Positions 53,936 through 64,000 are shown, counted from the stretch's first letter. The stretch: 64,000 bases of DNA from Phaseolus vulgaris (GCF_000499845.2 NC_023753.2:15453030-15517029); one strand, 5' to 3'. Made by a program: numbers and translations. The notes: generated by a model from the sequence alone, not told the origin.

Positions 53936-55276
53936 TCCCTCGTTGAAAAAGAGCGAAGGCTGATCGTGGGTGTGATTGAGAAGCACATGAATGCCTTCGC
54001 ATGGTCAGCATCTGACATGCCAGTAATCGACCCCGATTTCCTCTGCCATCGTCTGTCGATGGACCCTGTGGTTCGACCCGTGAGACAGAAGCGAAGGAAA
54101 TTCAACGAGGAGAAGAGGAAGGTGATCCACGACGAAGCACAGAAGCTCCTTGCCGCAGGGCACATCAGAGAAATCCAGTACCCCGAGTGGCTAGCGAATG
54201 TGGTACTGGTTCAAAAGGCAAGCGACAAGTGGAGAATGTGCGTGGACTTCACTGACCTCAACAAGGCGTGCCCCAAGGATTCTTACCCCTTACCCAGTAT
54301 AGATGCTCTAGTTGATAGCGCATCGGGGGGAAAGCTACTAAGCTTCTTGGACGCTTTCTCGGGGTACAACCAGATCAGGATGCACCCCATGGATGAGTGC
54401 AAGACTGCGTTTATGACGGAACGATCTTACTATTGCTACAAGGTCATGCCATTCGGGTTAAAGAATGCGGGGGCTACCTACCAGCGGCTCATGGATAGGG
54501 TGCTCTCGCCCATGCTGGGAAGGAACGTACACGCCTATGTAGATGACATGGTGGTTACGTCCCAAGAGAAGGAGCATCATGCAGCTGATCTGGAAGAGCT
54601 ATTCACCACCATTGCCAAGTACAGGCTGAAGCTCAACCCTGAGAAATGCATTTTTGGTGTGGAGGCTGGGAAGTTCTTGGGCTTCCTCTTAACAGAGCGG
54701 GGAATCGAAGCTAACCCAGAAAAGTGTGCGGCGATCGTGGCAATGAGGAGCCCAACGACGGTGAAGGAAGTGCAGCAGCTCACCGGTCGCTTGGCGGCTT
54801 TGTCCCGGTTTATGTCCGCTGGAGGGGAGAAAGGTCACCCATACTTCCAGTGTCTCAAACGCAACAGCAGATTTCTCTGGACACAGGAGTGCGAGCAGGC
54901 CTTCATCAAGTTAAAGGGGTATCTGGCGAGCCCACCAGTCTTGCGAAAACCTCAGGTAGGCATCCCTCTTCGTCTGTACTTTGCTGTGACGGAGAGAGCA
55001 GTCAGCTCAGTCCTGGTGCAAGAGCAAGACCAGACCCTGAGGCCTGTTTACTTCGTGAGTAAGGTGCTGCAAGGCCCTGAAACAAGGTACCAGGCCCTCG
55101 AGAAGGCTGCTCTGGCGGTGGTGTTTTCAGCCAGAAGACTCAGGCATTACTTCCACAGCTTCACAGTGGTGGTGATGACTGATCTGCCTATCCAGAACGT
55201 ATTGAAGAAACCTGATGTAGCAGGAAGGATGGTCAAGTGGGCGGTGGAATTGTCAGAATTTGACATCTAGTACGAG
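53936..55276 (+). pseudogene. Reverse transcriptase and gypsy RNase H of Tat-2
   Basis: Open frame 53966-55270. RT motifs: WLANVVLVQKASDKWRMCVD, FSGYNQIRMHPMDE, CYKVMPFGLKNAGATYQRL, AYVDDMVV (54535-54556). The RNase H lacks the first catalytic Asp (YFAVTERAVSSVLVQ) but keeps ALEKAALAVV and VMTDLPIQ. TAG at 55268-55270 follows EFDI. Confidence 0.93.
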
Positions 55277-55744
55277 CCCCGAGGACCGATCAAGGGGCAG
55301 GTGTTCGCAGACTTTGTCGTCGAGCTTTCGTCGATCGCGACACCTGCGGAAGGATTAGACTTCCGATGGGTATTATCGGTGGATGGCTCCTCTAATCAGC
55401 AGGGGAGCGGCGTGGGAGTCATCTTGGAGGGACCGAACGGGGTACTGATCGAGCAGTCCCTCCGCTTTGCCTTCAAGGCTAGCAACAATCAGGTGGAGTA
55501 TGAAGCCCTGATCGCAGGAATGTTGCTAGCAAGAGAAATGGGAACAAGAAATCTGCTGGCCAAAAGCGACTCTTTGCTGGTCACCGGGCAGGTTACAGGG
55601 GAGTTCCAAGCAAAAGATCCCCAGATGGCCGCCTACCTGGAGTATGTGCAGCTCCTGAAGACGTCCTTCGCCGAGTTTGAATTAGTGCACGTGCCAAGAG
55701 AGCAAAATGCCAGAGCAGACCTGCTTGCCAAGCTGGCCAGCTAA
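55277..55744 (+). pseudogene. Archaeal-type RNase H (aRNH) of Tat-2
   Basis: VFADFVVELSS, then LSVDGSSNQQGSG (Asp), NNQVEYEALIAG (Glu), AKSDSLLVTGQ (Asp) and FELVHVPREQNARADLLAKL. All acidic residues are kept. TAA at 55742-55744 after KLAS separates it from integrase; Tat-1 reads on as SSGKGG here. Confidence 0.92.
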
Positions 55745-57184
55745 GGCAAAGGGGGGAAGCAGAGGACCGTCATTCAGGAGACCCTGAAGGTGCCGCGCGC
55801 GTTTGTATCAGACAACCAGGTGCTTCATGTATACAAGTCAATGGAGCGTCTAACGATCGGTCATCGGTCGTTGACCCAAGAAACGCTGAGAACACCAAGG
55901 GTGAGATCGCGACCGTCAAAGACCGATGAGTCGATGGAGGTCCATGCGGGGAAGGAGCCCGACACCTGGATAACGCCATACCAGCTATACTTAGAAGATG
56001 GTGTACTCCCGCTCGATGCGGCAGAGGCCAAAAGGATGAAGAGGAGTTCAAGTAAGTTCACTCTTATAGATGGAAACCTCTTTAGATTTGGATTTTCTCA
56101 CCCTGTGCAGATCTGTGTGCACGGCGAGCAATGCACCGGACCCATGTCTGAGCTGCACGAGGGGGTGTGCGGAAGCCACGTAGGTGGTCGCGCTTTGGCA
56201 AGTAGAGTACTCCGCGCGGGGTACTACTGGCCAAAGCTGAAGGAAGACTGCATAAGGTTTGCTCAGCGTTGCAAAGAGTGTCAACTGCATGCAGACTGGC
56301 ACAAGGCACCCCCTGAGGAGTTGAGGTCCATCCATAGCCCGTGGCCATTCCATACATGGGGGATTGACATCCTAGGACCCTTTCCCCTGGCGGTGAGGCA
56401 GATGAAGTTCCTCATCGTGGCCATCGAGTATTTCACCAAGTGGGTGGAGGCAGAGCCAGTCGCACACATCACCGCACAGAAAGTCGAGCACTTCGTCTGG
56501 AAGAACATTGTCTGCCGCTTCGGAATACCCAAGAGGCTGGTTTCCGACAATGGCACCCAGTTCACAAGTCATCAGCTGAGGAAGATGTGTGAAGAGTTAA
56601 AGATACAACAGGTTTTCGCTTCAGTGGAACACCCACAAACCAATGGGCAGGTGGAGTCAGCAAATCGAGTACTGCTCAGGGGGCTGAAGCCAAGACTAGA
56701 CAAGGCCAAAGGAGGCTGGGCAGAGGAGGTCCCCAAAATTGTATGGTCTTATCACACCACCCCACAGTCCAGCACCCATGAGACACCCTTCAGCCTTGTC
56801 TATGGGACAGGCGCCATGATTCCTGTGGAGATACAGGAGAGCTCCCCCAGATTCTTGAACTTCGTTGCTGAAGAGTCCAATGAAGAGCGTAAGGTGAATG
56901 TGGATCTGCTAGACGAAGTGCGAGAAGAGGCCAGATTCAGTGCTGAAGCTGTGAAGAGAAGAGTAGAGCGGAGGCACAACTCTAAAGTGAGGCCCAGGCG
57001 CTTCTAGGAAGGTGATGAGAAAGGCGCATCAGAATGACATGGATAACAAGTTATCCCCAAAGTGGACAGGCCCGTACAGAGTGGTGGAGACATTGGAGAA
57101 CAAAGCCTATCGCTTAGAGACTTTGGAGGGAGGAGCAATCCCCAGAATGTGGAACGCCACCCATTTAAAATTTTATTTCAGTTA
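55745..57184 (+). pseudogene. Integrase of Tat-2
   Basis: Open from 55745 to TAG at 57005-57007. Zinc-binding HEGVCGSHVGG ... CKECQLHADW, DDE core (GIDILGPF, VSDNGTQF, GQVESANR) and long C-terminal part (LLDEVREEARFSAEAVKRRV). After the TAG an about 8-nt deletion shifts the GPF module (LSPKWTGPYRVVETLENKAY), which ends HLKFYFS near 57184. Confidence 0.94.
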
Positions 57185-57253
57185 AAGTTGTACAGTAATG
57201 GCGTTCTCGCGCTAAAAGATACATGCTCTGTATGTGGTGGAAACAGTTGAACA

Positions 57254-57312
57254 GACAAGGGGGCACTCTTTTCCCTAAGGAGGGTTTTTAACGAGGCCAC
57301 CCAATTAAAGAA
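57254..57312 (+). other. Conserved hairpin-bearing block just after pol (Tat-2)
   Basis: ACAAGGGGGCACTCTTTTCC, then CTAAGGAGGGTTTTTAACGA, GGCCACCCAATTAAAG. Same block as 3151-3210 in Tat-1. CCCT-AAGG-AGGG may pair, followed by T-run. Confidence 0.65.
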
Positions 57313-58163
57313 AAATTTCCAGCATATCAAGTGTGCTCAGGTATTAAAGTTAAAAGTCCTCCTTGCCCCAGGTGCAAGTGCAGGTGATTGGTTAGGCCCT
57401 ACTTGCCCTAGGCGCAAGTACTGGCACCGATCCAAGTCTTCCTCACCCCAGGTGTGAACGCAAGCAGTTAAAGGTTTGAAAAGCCAGGGGTGCTAGTAAG
57501 ACCAAGGTAGGGAAAGAAAAGGTTTTGACAAAATGTCCTTACCCGCTTGGCATGCACCAATATTGGCCCAGTAAAGCTCTTAGTCCGAAACCCTTCTCAC
57601 CTCAGGAGTGAGGCAGGGAATGAACGACTCAACGCCCCGAAGGGTGACCTTGGGGAAAAGTAAGAGGGGTTAGCGAGAAACACTTTTATTTCCCCAAAAC
57701 AAGGCATCACCTCGAGCGATCGATGCCAAGGTTCTCTATGCACTTAGCGCTAGAGCGACAGAGAAGCTAGGTGAAGATCGAGGAACGATCACTGATGAGT
57801 CGTTAGCGATTGGTTAGTGGTGTAAAGCAGCGCACAAGGACTGTCAAACACCAAGCTAAGGGAATAGCCAGTCGTGATCAAGTAGAAGCAAAAGAGTAAA
57901 AGAAGCAGATCGCGCTAAGCCTAAGCTGGTTAACACTTAGTCGTGCGCGAAAGGAAAGATAAAGCCCAAGATCGCGCTGAACCTAAGCTAGCTAACAGTT
58001 AGTCGCGCGCATAAAGATAAGTGAAGCTCAAAGAAAATACAAGGGAAGAAACTTATGCAAGAGAAGAAGCATTGAGAGTTTGTATTTACAGTCAAGTCTT
58101 ATACAAATTTTTGCGTAATAAGAAAAATTGTGCAGAAGTTAAATTTACAGAGAAGAGAAAAGA
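57313..58163 (+). repeat. 3' UTR of Tat-2 with imperfect tandem repeats
   Basis: Degenerate CTTGCCCCAGGTGCAAGTGC-type units at about 57362-57470 and a two-copy 62-bp repeat at 57907-58030 (AGATCGCGCT(A/G)A(G/A)CCTAAGCT...). No gene. Corresponds in position to the arrays at 2340-3036 of Tat-1 but the sequences are different. Confidence 0.7.
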
Positions 58164-59446
58164 CTAAGGGGCAGGAGGGATAAGCTTTCCATCCACCACT
58201 TCATGATAGATGCTGAACTGCGAGAGGTCCAGGTCTGGGAGAACGCATCTGATTTGCTCGAGTGCTAGCTCGAATCCATCAGTAAGGGCATCAGCACCCA
58301 CATTCATCAAATCAGCATTCTCCACCTCCAGTTTTTGCTTTGAGGCCTCCGCAGCATCTCTCTCAGTGGTAACGGCAGCAAGGGAGGAGGCAGCTTCAGA
58401 CAGTTTGCCCACCATCTCCTCAAGTCTTTTCTCCCCAGCAGCAGCTGCTTCTTTGGTGGACTCGAGCTCCCCCACTAATTGAGAATTCAGTTGGCGTAGG
58501 GAGGAGGTCTCGGCCCGCAGCTCCACCACCGTGCAGTCCAAAGAGCTAACAGCTTGCCCCATCAAGATCTCCGTCTTGATGGTCTCTTGGACCTGCCTAG
58601 GTACTCCCTCCTAGCTTTCTCCACCATGCCTCGCATCAACTCTACAGATTCTTGGGCAGCTTCGAAGTCACTTCGCAGTGACTCCTTGTCGTGCTCAAGA
58701 TCCTTCACCCTCTTCTCCAGGGCTAGTTGCTTGCGATGCTGGGTGGAAAATTCCAGAGAGAGCACTACCTGCTTGGCCAGGTGCATGTCCACCTCATCAC
58801 CATTCCATTCGACGAGCTCCCGGTTGCTTATGAGCTGTCGAACCAGGGTGATGACCCTGCTGAAGTTCTCGTGGCTGGCCCCAGAGGCGCTTGGGCGCGA
58901 GCTGGACCCACCACATTCAGTAGTGGCGGTAGAGATTGGCAGCAGTGGTGGTGGTGCACCCCCAGTTTGGGCAGAAACACCCCCAGCAGGAGGAGCAGAT
59001 GGACCAGGTGTTTGGCCTGCTGGGGGGGAAGATGGCAGTTGAGAGGCTGGAGGCAACTGCTGGCCTGGAGAAGGAAGACTGGTGGGCTCTGAGGCAGGTT
59101 GAGCACAGGAAGGTGGGGGAGACCCTTCCTCTACTTCCACCACCTCGATCTCCCCAGGCTGGAGAGACGAAGCCCCCTCAACTGCTGGTTTTTTCCTCTG
59201 ACGGTGTACAAGAGGAGAGCCAGAGCTCTCCTCTTCAGTTGAGGCAGCAGTGGCAGCAGCAGCAAGCGAAGTGGAAGCCTTCACCAGCCTTTTCCTTTTC
59301 TTTCCTTGCTCGGGGCCTTCAGCTGGCGCGACCGAGAGTGGAGGGGCGGCAATGGGCTCAGTTGTAAAAGAGGAGGAGCCAGTGCCTTTGGTTCCCCTAC
59401 GCTTGGCAAGCTCTAGCAAAGCCAGCCTCCTGTCCTTTCCTGACAT
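58164..59446 (-). pseudogene. Antisense ORF (aORF) of Tat-2, one frameshift
   Basis: Starts MSGKDRRLALLELAKRRGTK at 59446, right after TCTATGTAG, a likely splice acceptor on the minus strand. Basic patch GKKRKRL, Pro/Ser/Ala-rich linker, then a coiled coil (ALEKRVKDLEHDKESLRSDF). A 1-nt indel near 58560-58600 shifts to the frame 58565-58164, which has LRQLNSQLVGELEST and ends VLPDLDLSQFSIYHEVVDGK-LIPPAP. Only the C-terminal 40 or so residues resemble the Tat-1 aORF (210-1733). Function unknown. Confidence 0.78.
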
Positions 59447-59572
59447 TGAGTCTACATAGACGAGAAAAGGAAGGGTCAGTTGGCCAAGTTATTCAAGTAA
59501 GTTAGAAAACACATAAAAACATGCATGAGAAGAGACAAGTATCCTAAGAGGAGCAAGAAGAGCTACCTATAT
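59447..59572. other. Tat-2 sequence between aORF start and 3' LTR
   Basis: About 125 bp. Plus-strand purine-rich AAGAGGAGCAAGAAGAGC (59545-59562) near the LTR may be the polypurine tract. On the minus strand it would be the intron or 5' end of the aORF transcript. Confidence 0.45.
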
Positions 59573-60786
59573 TGATCCGATCGGTCATCGGTAGTAGATG
59601 ACGTCAGCATCAGAGAACTACGTGGACCACTCGCAGGGTGACACGTGGACTAAGTGGCAGAGAGGTAGGGGGACGATCGCCAAGAGAGGTGATCGGTGGT
59701 CAGTAGCCAAGTTACTACCGATCAGATCAGGCGGCAGAGAGGTCGGGGGATAGATCACCCAGAATGGTGATCGGTGGTCAGTAGCCAAGTGACCACCAGC
59801 AGACCAGTTCCCAGACTCGCGCCTGGAGGCACAGCGCGAGTAGCAAATAAACACTGATCAGTCATCGGGTGTATTGTCATCGGGGTCTCGTGTTACACGC
59901 AGTTAAACTGGGACTAAGGTTCCCAGCGAGAGCGTTACGCATGGACCTCGCATGAGCACGCCTCAAGGAACCATGCACGAGAGTGGCCTGAGGGAACTAG
60001 TAAGCCAGTCAGTGATTGGTGATTCCCTCAACCCACTACGTGCGTGTCATCCAGAAGGGTAAGTCGCCTATACAGAGAGTAACGTTCGGTGAGTGCGCCT
60101 AGACCAGCCACACCCGACGTCCACTCCTAAGAATGTGCAATTTACCCGGATAAGAGAAGCATCCTAAGTTACTCCGCAAGGGCGTAGCTTAGGCGGACAA
60201 GGAGAGGCGCTAGAGCCCTTCCAGTAAGTGACACGCGTGTGGTTAGATGTGAGTTGCAGGCCTCCACGTGTCACCATCTGAGAGGGGTGCGGTCCAGACA
60301 AAAGAGCACTCCGTACCGCTAAAGGTACAGACAGGCGCAGCCAAGCGCAGACATGCGCAGACTCTCACGCTCCCCATTGCTGATTCTGAAGGTACGCTTT
60401 CTCTGAAAAGCATGACAGGGTTCTGACACATGCCAGAAAAGCATAACAGAATTCTGTTATGCCCAGAAGCAGGGAAAGAGAGATAAAAGGCAGAATCAGA
60501 GTGAGAGTGAGGGGGAGATAGACAAAAAAAAAACAGAGCGCAAGTTTTACACACACACATTTTACTAAGTTTCGAGTTTCTGGTGGTTCTGTTGAACTAA
60601 CTTGATCGTCGGAGTGCAAACGGCCGCTAGAGGCGCCGTCTGTGTATTTTGCAGGTCACATCTTGAAGCCACCTGAGAAGACAGAGAGAGAGTTCAGAAG
60701 GTGGTTCTTCAGGAGACGCAGTCGCGAAGACAGGGCAGAAAGTGTTACGAAGCGATTCACCCACGTTCAAGTTGCCGGCAGGATCA
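59573..60786 (+). repeat. LTR shared by Tat-2 (3') and Tat-3 (5') (1214 bp)
   Basis: TGATCCGATCGGTCATC ... GCCGGCAGGATCA. In the first 180 bp about 12-15 differences from the LTR at 50603, so they are several percent apart. A PBS follows on the right, and the aORF end of Tat-2 lies on the left. Confidence 0.93.
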
Positions 60787-60809
60787 TTTGGCGCCCACCA
60801 TGGGGCCCG
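60787..60809 (+). other. Primer binding site of Tat-3
   Basis: TTTGGCGCCCACCATGGGGC directly after the LTR; G to A change relative to Tat-2. Confidence 0.9.
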
Positions 60810-60882
60810 AGTGAATCGTTGTCCCATATATACCACAGTTTTAAAGCTCACCAGAGTTTTATCAGTTTCTCTGATAGAGAAG

Positions 60883-63800
60883 ATGCCTAGAAACAGACAA
60901 CCATCACCTGCGCCATCCGCTGATGAAGGAGCTGTGACAATGGCGCAGGTCCTGGAAATGGTGCGCACGCTGCAGGATAACGCTGCAGCGTCGAAGGTCG
61001 AACAAGAAAGGATGCAGACGGAGTTGGCTGCATCGCAAAGCAGGAACGACGAACTAAATCGTGTCAACGAAGAGTTGAGAAGAACGCTGCAGGCGCAGAG
61101 GGAGCACGTCGTTGACGAAAGGGTGTCTAGGCAGCCTTCACCTCCAAGGGCATTTCCCATGCCATTCTCCCCTGAGATTATGGGAACCATGGTGCCTTCC
61201 AACCTGGTGGGGGTAAAAGCGTCGTTCAAAGGGGTAGAAGACCCGGAGGCGCATCTGACGGCATTCCACACCCAGATGATGTTGTCTGGGGGCTCAGACG
61301 CTGTATACTGCAAGATGTTCATGAGCACACTGAGCGGAATCGCCATGGAGTGGTTCGTGAGTTTACCAGAAGGGCATATCACGTCGTTCTCTCAGTTCTC
61401 GAAGCTCTTCATCGAGCAATACATCGTCAACAAGGCACCTGCAGTGGTGTCCTACGACCTGTTCGACGTGCGCCAATACCAGGGGGAGTCGCTGAAAGAC
61501 TACCTCAACCGTTTTGGAGCACAAGTGGTTAGACTACCCAGCAAAGATGAAGATATGCTTGTGCACGCGTTTAAGAAGGGAGTGCTGCCTGGCCCTTTCA
61601 GTGAGTCTCTCATCAGGAGCCATCCCAGCACCTTTGCAGAGATCCGACGGCGTGCGGTGGCGCACATAGTGGCAGAAACAGAAGTTTCTGAGAAGAGGGG
61701 AAGTGCTGCACCACCCAGACCGCGTGGAGGGCAAGGAAAACCACAGCAAGCGAGGGTGCATGAGGCCAAAGAGGGGAAGAAGGTGCGGGAAAAACCTCGT
61801 CCCTATGCACCAGGCAAAGACCAGAGTAAGGGGCGTGCAAGGGAGAATAACGCGCCCCCAAGATACAACTTCATGGTGGGGTTGGCGGATCTCATCGCCC
61901 TTCCTGCCGTAGCAGCAAGACTACGAGTACCAGAGAAGACAGACAAGGTACTCGGAAGGAAGAAGAATGAATGGTGTGAGTTTCATCAGGCCTTTGGACA
62001 TACACTTCATTCCTGTTTGGCGCTGGGACACCAACTGGCAGAGTTGGTGAAGTCTGGTTTTCTAGCAGATTACCTGCGTGAGCCGCAGGGTGATCGCGCG
62101 TCAGGATCCCAAACTGGAGAGCAACAGCATGAAGTCCCTGTGCATGGGGAAGTGCAAACGATCGCTGGAGGCTTCTCTGGTGGGGGATGCACAGCTTCAC
62201 AAAGAAGGAGATACACTCGATCTGTGATGGCGGTAGATGCAGTGAGTGAGAGTCATTACCCTGAGGTGGACATTGTCTTCAGGAAGGCTGACCTACGAGA
62301 CGTTGTCCCACACGACAACGACCCTGTGGTCATTTCTCTCATCACAGCAGGAAGACGAGTGCATAGAGTACTCGTAGATCAAGGAAGCTCGGCGGATGTC
62401 ATGTTCTGGCCAACATTCAACAAGCTACAGTTGTCCCCTGATCAGTTGAGACCGTATACTGGTTGTCTCTACGGTTTTGCAGGGGACCAGGTAGAAGTGC
62501 GGGGATACATCGAGCTGAGGACAACGTTCACCGACGGAACGGCAGCCCGCACGGAAAAGATAAAGTACCTGGTGGTGAACGCCCCTTCTGCGTACAATGT
62601 CCTGTTGGGGAGGCCAACGCTCAATAGACTGGGCGCAATACCATCGACAAGGCATATGAAGTTGAAGCTGCCGTCGATGGAAGGGGCCGTGATAACCATC
62701 AAGTCGGATCAGGCTGAGGCAAGACGCTGTTATGAGAACAGTTTGAAGCAAAAAAGAAGTGTATGCCATGTCACCACAAAACCACCACCAGGCGTGCGCA
62801 AAGAGCGATTGGCGGTCAGGGAGACACAAGGCGCTCAGAGGATGGAGAACGCTGCGGTGGGGGGCTCCCAGGTGGCCCAAGTCGAGGAAGAGGAGGAAGG
62901 CACGATCACTCCTCGCGAGTCAGGGATCGCGAGAGCGGTCATTGCCAGTGAGAGGAGGCCCCACCTAGCTGAAGGATGGGTCGAGGTGGACATCAGGGGA
63001 AGAAAATTCAAGTTGGGGGGATCCCTCATTGAAGAAGAGCGAAGGCTGATCATGGGTGTGATTGAGAAGCACATGAATGCCTTTGCATGGTCATCATCCG
63101 ACATGCCAGGAATCGACCCCGATTTCCTCTGCCATCGTCTATCAATGGACCCCATGGTTCGACCGGTGCGACAGAGAAGAAGGAAATTCAACGAGGAGAA
63201 GAGGAAGGTGATCCACGACGAAGCGCAGAAGCTCCTTGTCGCAGGGCATATCAGAGAAATCCAGTACCCCGAGTGGTTAGCGAATGTGGTACTGGTGCGG
63301 AAGGCAAGCGGCAAGTGGAGAATGTGCGTGGACTTCACTGACCTCAATAAGGCGTGCCCCAAGGATTCTTACCCCTTACCCAGTATAGATGCTCTAGTCG
63401 ATAGCGCCTCGGGGGGAAAGCTACTCATCTTCTTGGACGCTTTCTCAGGGTATAATCAGATCAGGATGCACCCAATGGACGAATGCAAGACCGCGTTTAT
63501 GACGGAACGGTCTTGCTACTGCTACAAGGTCATGCCATTTGGGTTGAAGAATGCGGGGGCTACCTACCAGCGGCTCATGGATAGGGTGCTCTCGCCCATG
63601 CTGGGAAGAAACGTACACGCCTATGTAGATGACATGGTGGTTACGTCCCAAGAGAAGAAGCATCATGCGGCTGATCTAGAAGAGCTATTCACCACCATTG
63701 CCAAGTATAGGCTGAAGCTCAACCCTGAGAAATGCATATTCGGTGTAGAGGCTGGGAAGTTCTTGGGTTTCCTCTTGACAGAGCGAGGAATCGAAGCTAA

Positions 63801-64000
63801 CCCGGAGAAGTGTGCGGCGATCGTGGCGATGAGGAGCCCAACGACGGTGAAGGAGGTGCAGCAGCTCACCGGTCGCTTGGCAGCACTGTCCCGGTTTATG
63901 TCTGCTGGTGGGGAGAAAGGTCACCCATACTTCCAGTGTCTCAAGCGCAACAACAGATTTCTCTGGACGCAGGAGTGCGAGGAGGCCTTCATTAAGTTGA
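60883..64000 (+). CDS. Tat-3 gag-pol polyprotein, intact as far as visible
   Basis: ATG at 60883 (MPRNRQPSPAPSADEG), same position after the PBS as in Tat-2. No stop in this frame to the window end, 1039 codons. In order: coiled coil, Gag domain (EDPEAHLTAFHTQMMLSGGS), basic linker, Cys/His cluster CEFHQAFGHTLHSC (near 61976), protease VLVDQGSSADVMFW near 62368-62410 (residue about 496), long acidic linker, RT with FSGYNQIRMHPMDE, CYKVMPFGLKNAGATYQRL and AYVDDMVV at 63619-63642 (Tyr about residue 914). Gag, protease and RT in one frame means a single polyprotein with no recoding, and shows what Tat-1 and Tat-2 have lost. Remaining domains (RNase H, aRNH, integrase) lie beyond the edge. Confidence 0.93.
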   Translation, partial: MPRNRQPSPAPSADEGAVTMAQVLEMVRTLQDNAAASKVEQERMQTELAASQSRNDELNRVNEELRRTLQAQREHVVDERVSRQPSPPRAFPMPFSPEIMGTMVPSNLVGVKASFKGVEDPEAHLTAFHTQMMLSGGSDAVYCKMFMSTLSGIAMEWFVSLPEGHITSFSQFSKLFIEQYIVNKAPAVVSYDLFDVRQYQGESLKDYLNRFGAQVVRLPSKDEDMLVHAFKKGVLPGPFSESLIRSHPSTFAEIRRRAVAHIVAETEVSEKRGSAAPPRPRGGQGKPQQARVHEAKEGKKVREKPRPYAPGKDQSKGRARENNAPPRYNFMVGLADLIALPAVAARLRVPEKTDKVLGRKKNEWCEFHQAFGHTLHSCLALGHQLAELVKSGFLADYLREPQGDRASGSQTGEQQHEVPVHGEVQTIAGGFSGGGCTASQRRRYTRSVMAVDAVSESHYPEVDIVFRKADLRDVVPHDNDPVVISLITAGRRVHRVLVDQGSSADVMFWPTFNKLQLSPDQLRPYTGCLYGFAGDQVEVRGYIELRTTFTDGTAARTEKIKYLVVNAPSAYNVLLGRPTLNRLGAIPSTRHMKLKLPSMEGAVITIKSDQAEARRCYENSLKQKRSVCHVTTKPPPGVRKERLAVRETQGAQRMENAAVGGSQVAQVEEEEEGTITPRESGIARAVIASERRPHLAEGWVEVDIRGRKFKLGGSLIEEERRLIMGVIEKHMNAFAWSSSDMPGIDPDFLCHRLSMDPMVRPVRQRRRKFNEEKRKVIHDEAQKLLVAGHIREIQYPEWLANVVLVRKASGKWRMCVDFTDLNKACPKDSYPLPSIDALVDSASGGKLLIFLDAFSGYNQIRMHPMDECKTAFMTERSCYCYKVMPFGLKNAGATYQRLMDRVLSPMLGRNVHAYVDDMVVTSQEKKHHAADLEELFTTIAKYRLKLNPEKCIFGVEAGKFLGFLLTERGIEANPEKCAAIVAMRSPTTVKEVQQLTGRLAALSRFMSAGGEKGHPYFQCLKRNNRFLWTQECEEAFIKL

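Larger units (their letters stand above)
50603..60786 (+). mobile_element. Tat-lineage gypsy element Tat-2
   Basis: LTR (50603-51801), PBS, gag, protease, RT, RNase H, aRNH, integrase, 3' UTR, antisense ORF, LTR (59573-60786). Candidate left target duplication is TCTTG (50598-50602). Two deletions of about 50 bp, several stops and frameshifts, seen by comparison with Tat-3, make it non-autonomous. Its right LTR also serves as the 5' LTR of Tat-3. Confidence 0.92.
59573..64000 (+). mobile_element. Tat-lineage gypsy element Tat-3, continues past window
   Basis: LTR, PBS, leader, and a gag-pol frame that is open at the window end in RT. Closely related to Tat-2 (about 95% in the first gag 140 bp) without its deletions. 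3' part not visible. Confidence 0.93.

Overview
This 64 kb window is plant repeat DNA, with no rRNA, tRNA, CRISPR or convincing host gene. The families present are Ty3/gypsy Tat-lineage elements with an antisense ORF and a second RNase H, CRM-clade chromovirus-like elements, Ty1/copia SIRE (sirevirus) elements and a CACTA (TNP2) transposon. They point to a flowering plant. The SIRE and LTR types suggest a papilionoid legume such as Phaseolus or Vigna, but that is inference. The dense nesting and the CRM-type elements suggest a pericentromeric or otherwise heterochromatic location.

Layout. 1-9899: a decayed Tat element (Tat-1, minus strand) with antisense ORF, 3' UTR tandem repeats, pol, gag and 5' LTR; its 3' LTR lies left of the window. 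It sits in the gag of a minus-strand CRM-like element (9900-13624), whose LTR is split by a 1215-bp solo LTR. 13625-14395 and 19731-20040: two halves of a CACTA transposase gene, separated by a SIRE-related element with gag and a third ORF but no pol (14396-19730). That element itself carries a solo LTR. 20060-24640: fragments of gypsy elements and LTRs, with one more solo LTR splitting a gag. 24470-30775: a CRM-like relic holding a second, minus-strand CRM-like relic and a SIRE solo LTR. 30776-32946: pol and 3' LTR of a decayed gypsy element. 33435-43553: a full-length young SIRE element (minus strand) with 1706-bp LTRs and a 5-bp target duplication. 43631-48300: a CRM-clade element (minus strand) whose integrase gene is split by an 804-bp solo LTR. 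48301-50602: a second pol-less SIRE-type gag fragment. 50603-64000: two Tat elements in tandem that share one LTR. The first (Tat-2) is broken; the second (Tat-3) has a gag-pol frame that stays open from 60883 to the window edge.

How the parts work together. In each element gag forms the particle and pol supplies protease, reverse transcriptase, RNase H and integrase; LTRs supply promoter and terminator. Only Tat-3 (as far as visible) and the SIRE element at 33435-43553 look recent enough to have moved lately. Five solo LTRs with perfect 5-bp target duplications show that LTR-LTR recombination has removed many internal regions. The most interesting items are the antisense ORF with a conserved C-terminal tail, the pol-less SIRE lineage with a captured plant ORF, a recurrent paired CCGATTG motif, the LTR-sharing Tat tandem, and the dual RNase H arrangement of Tat pol.
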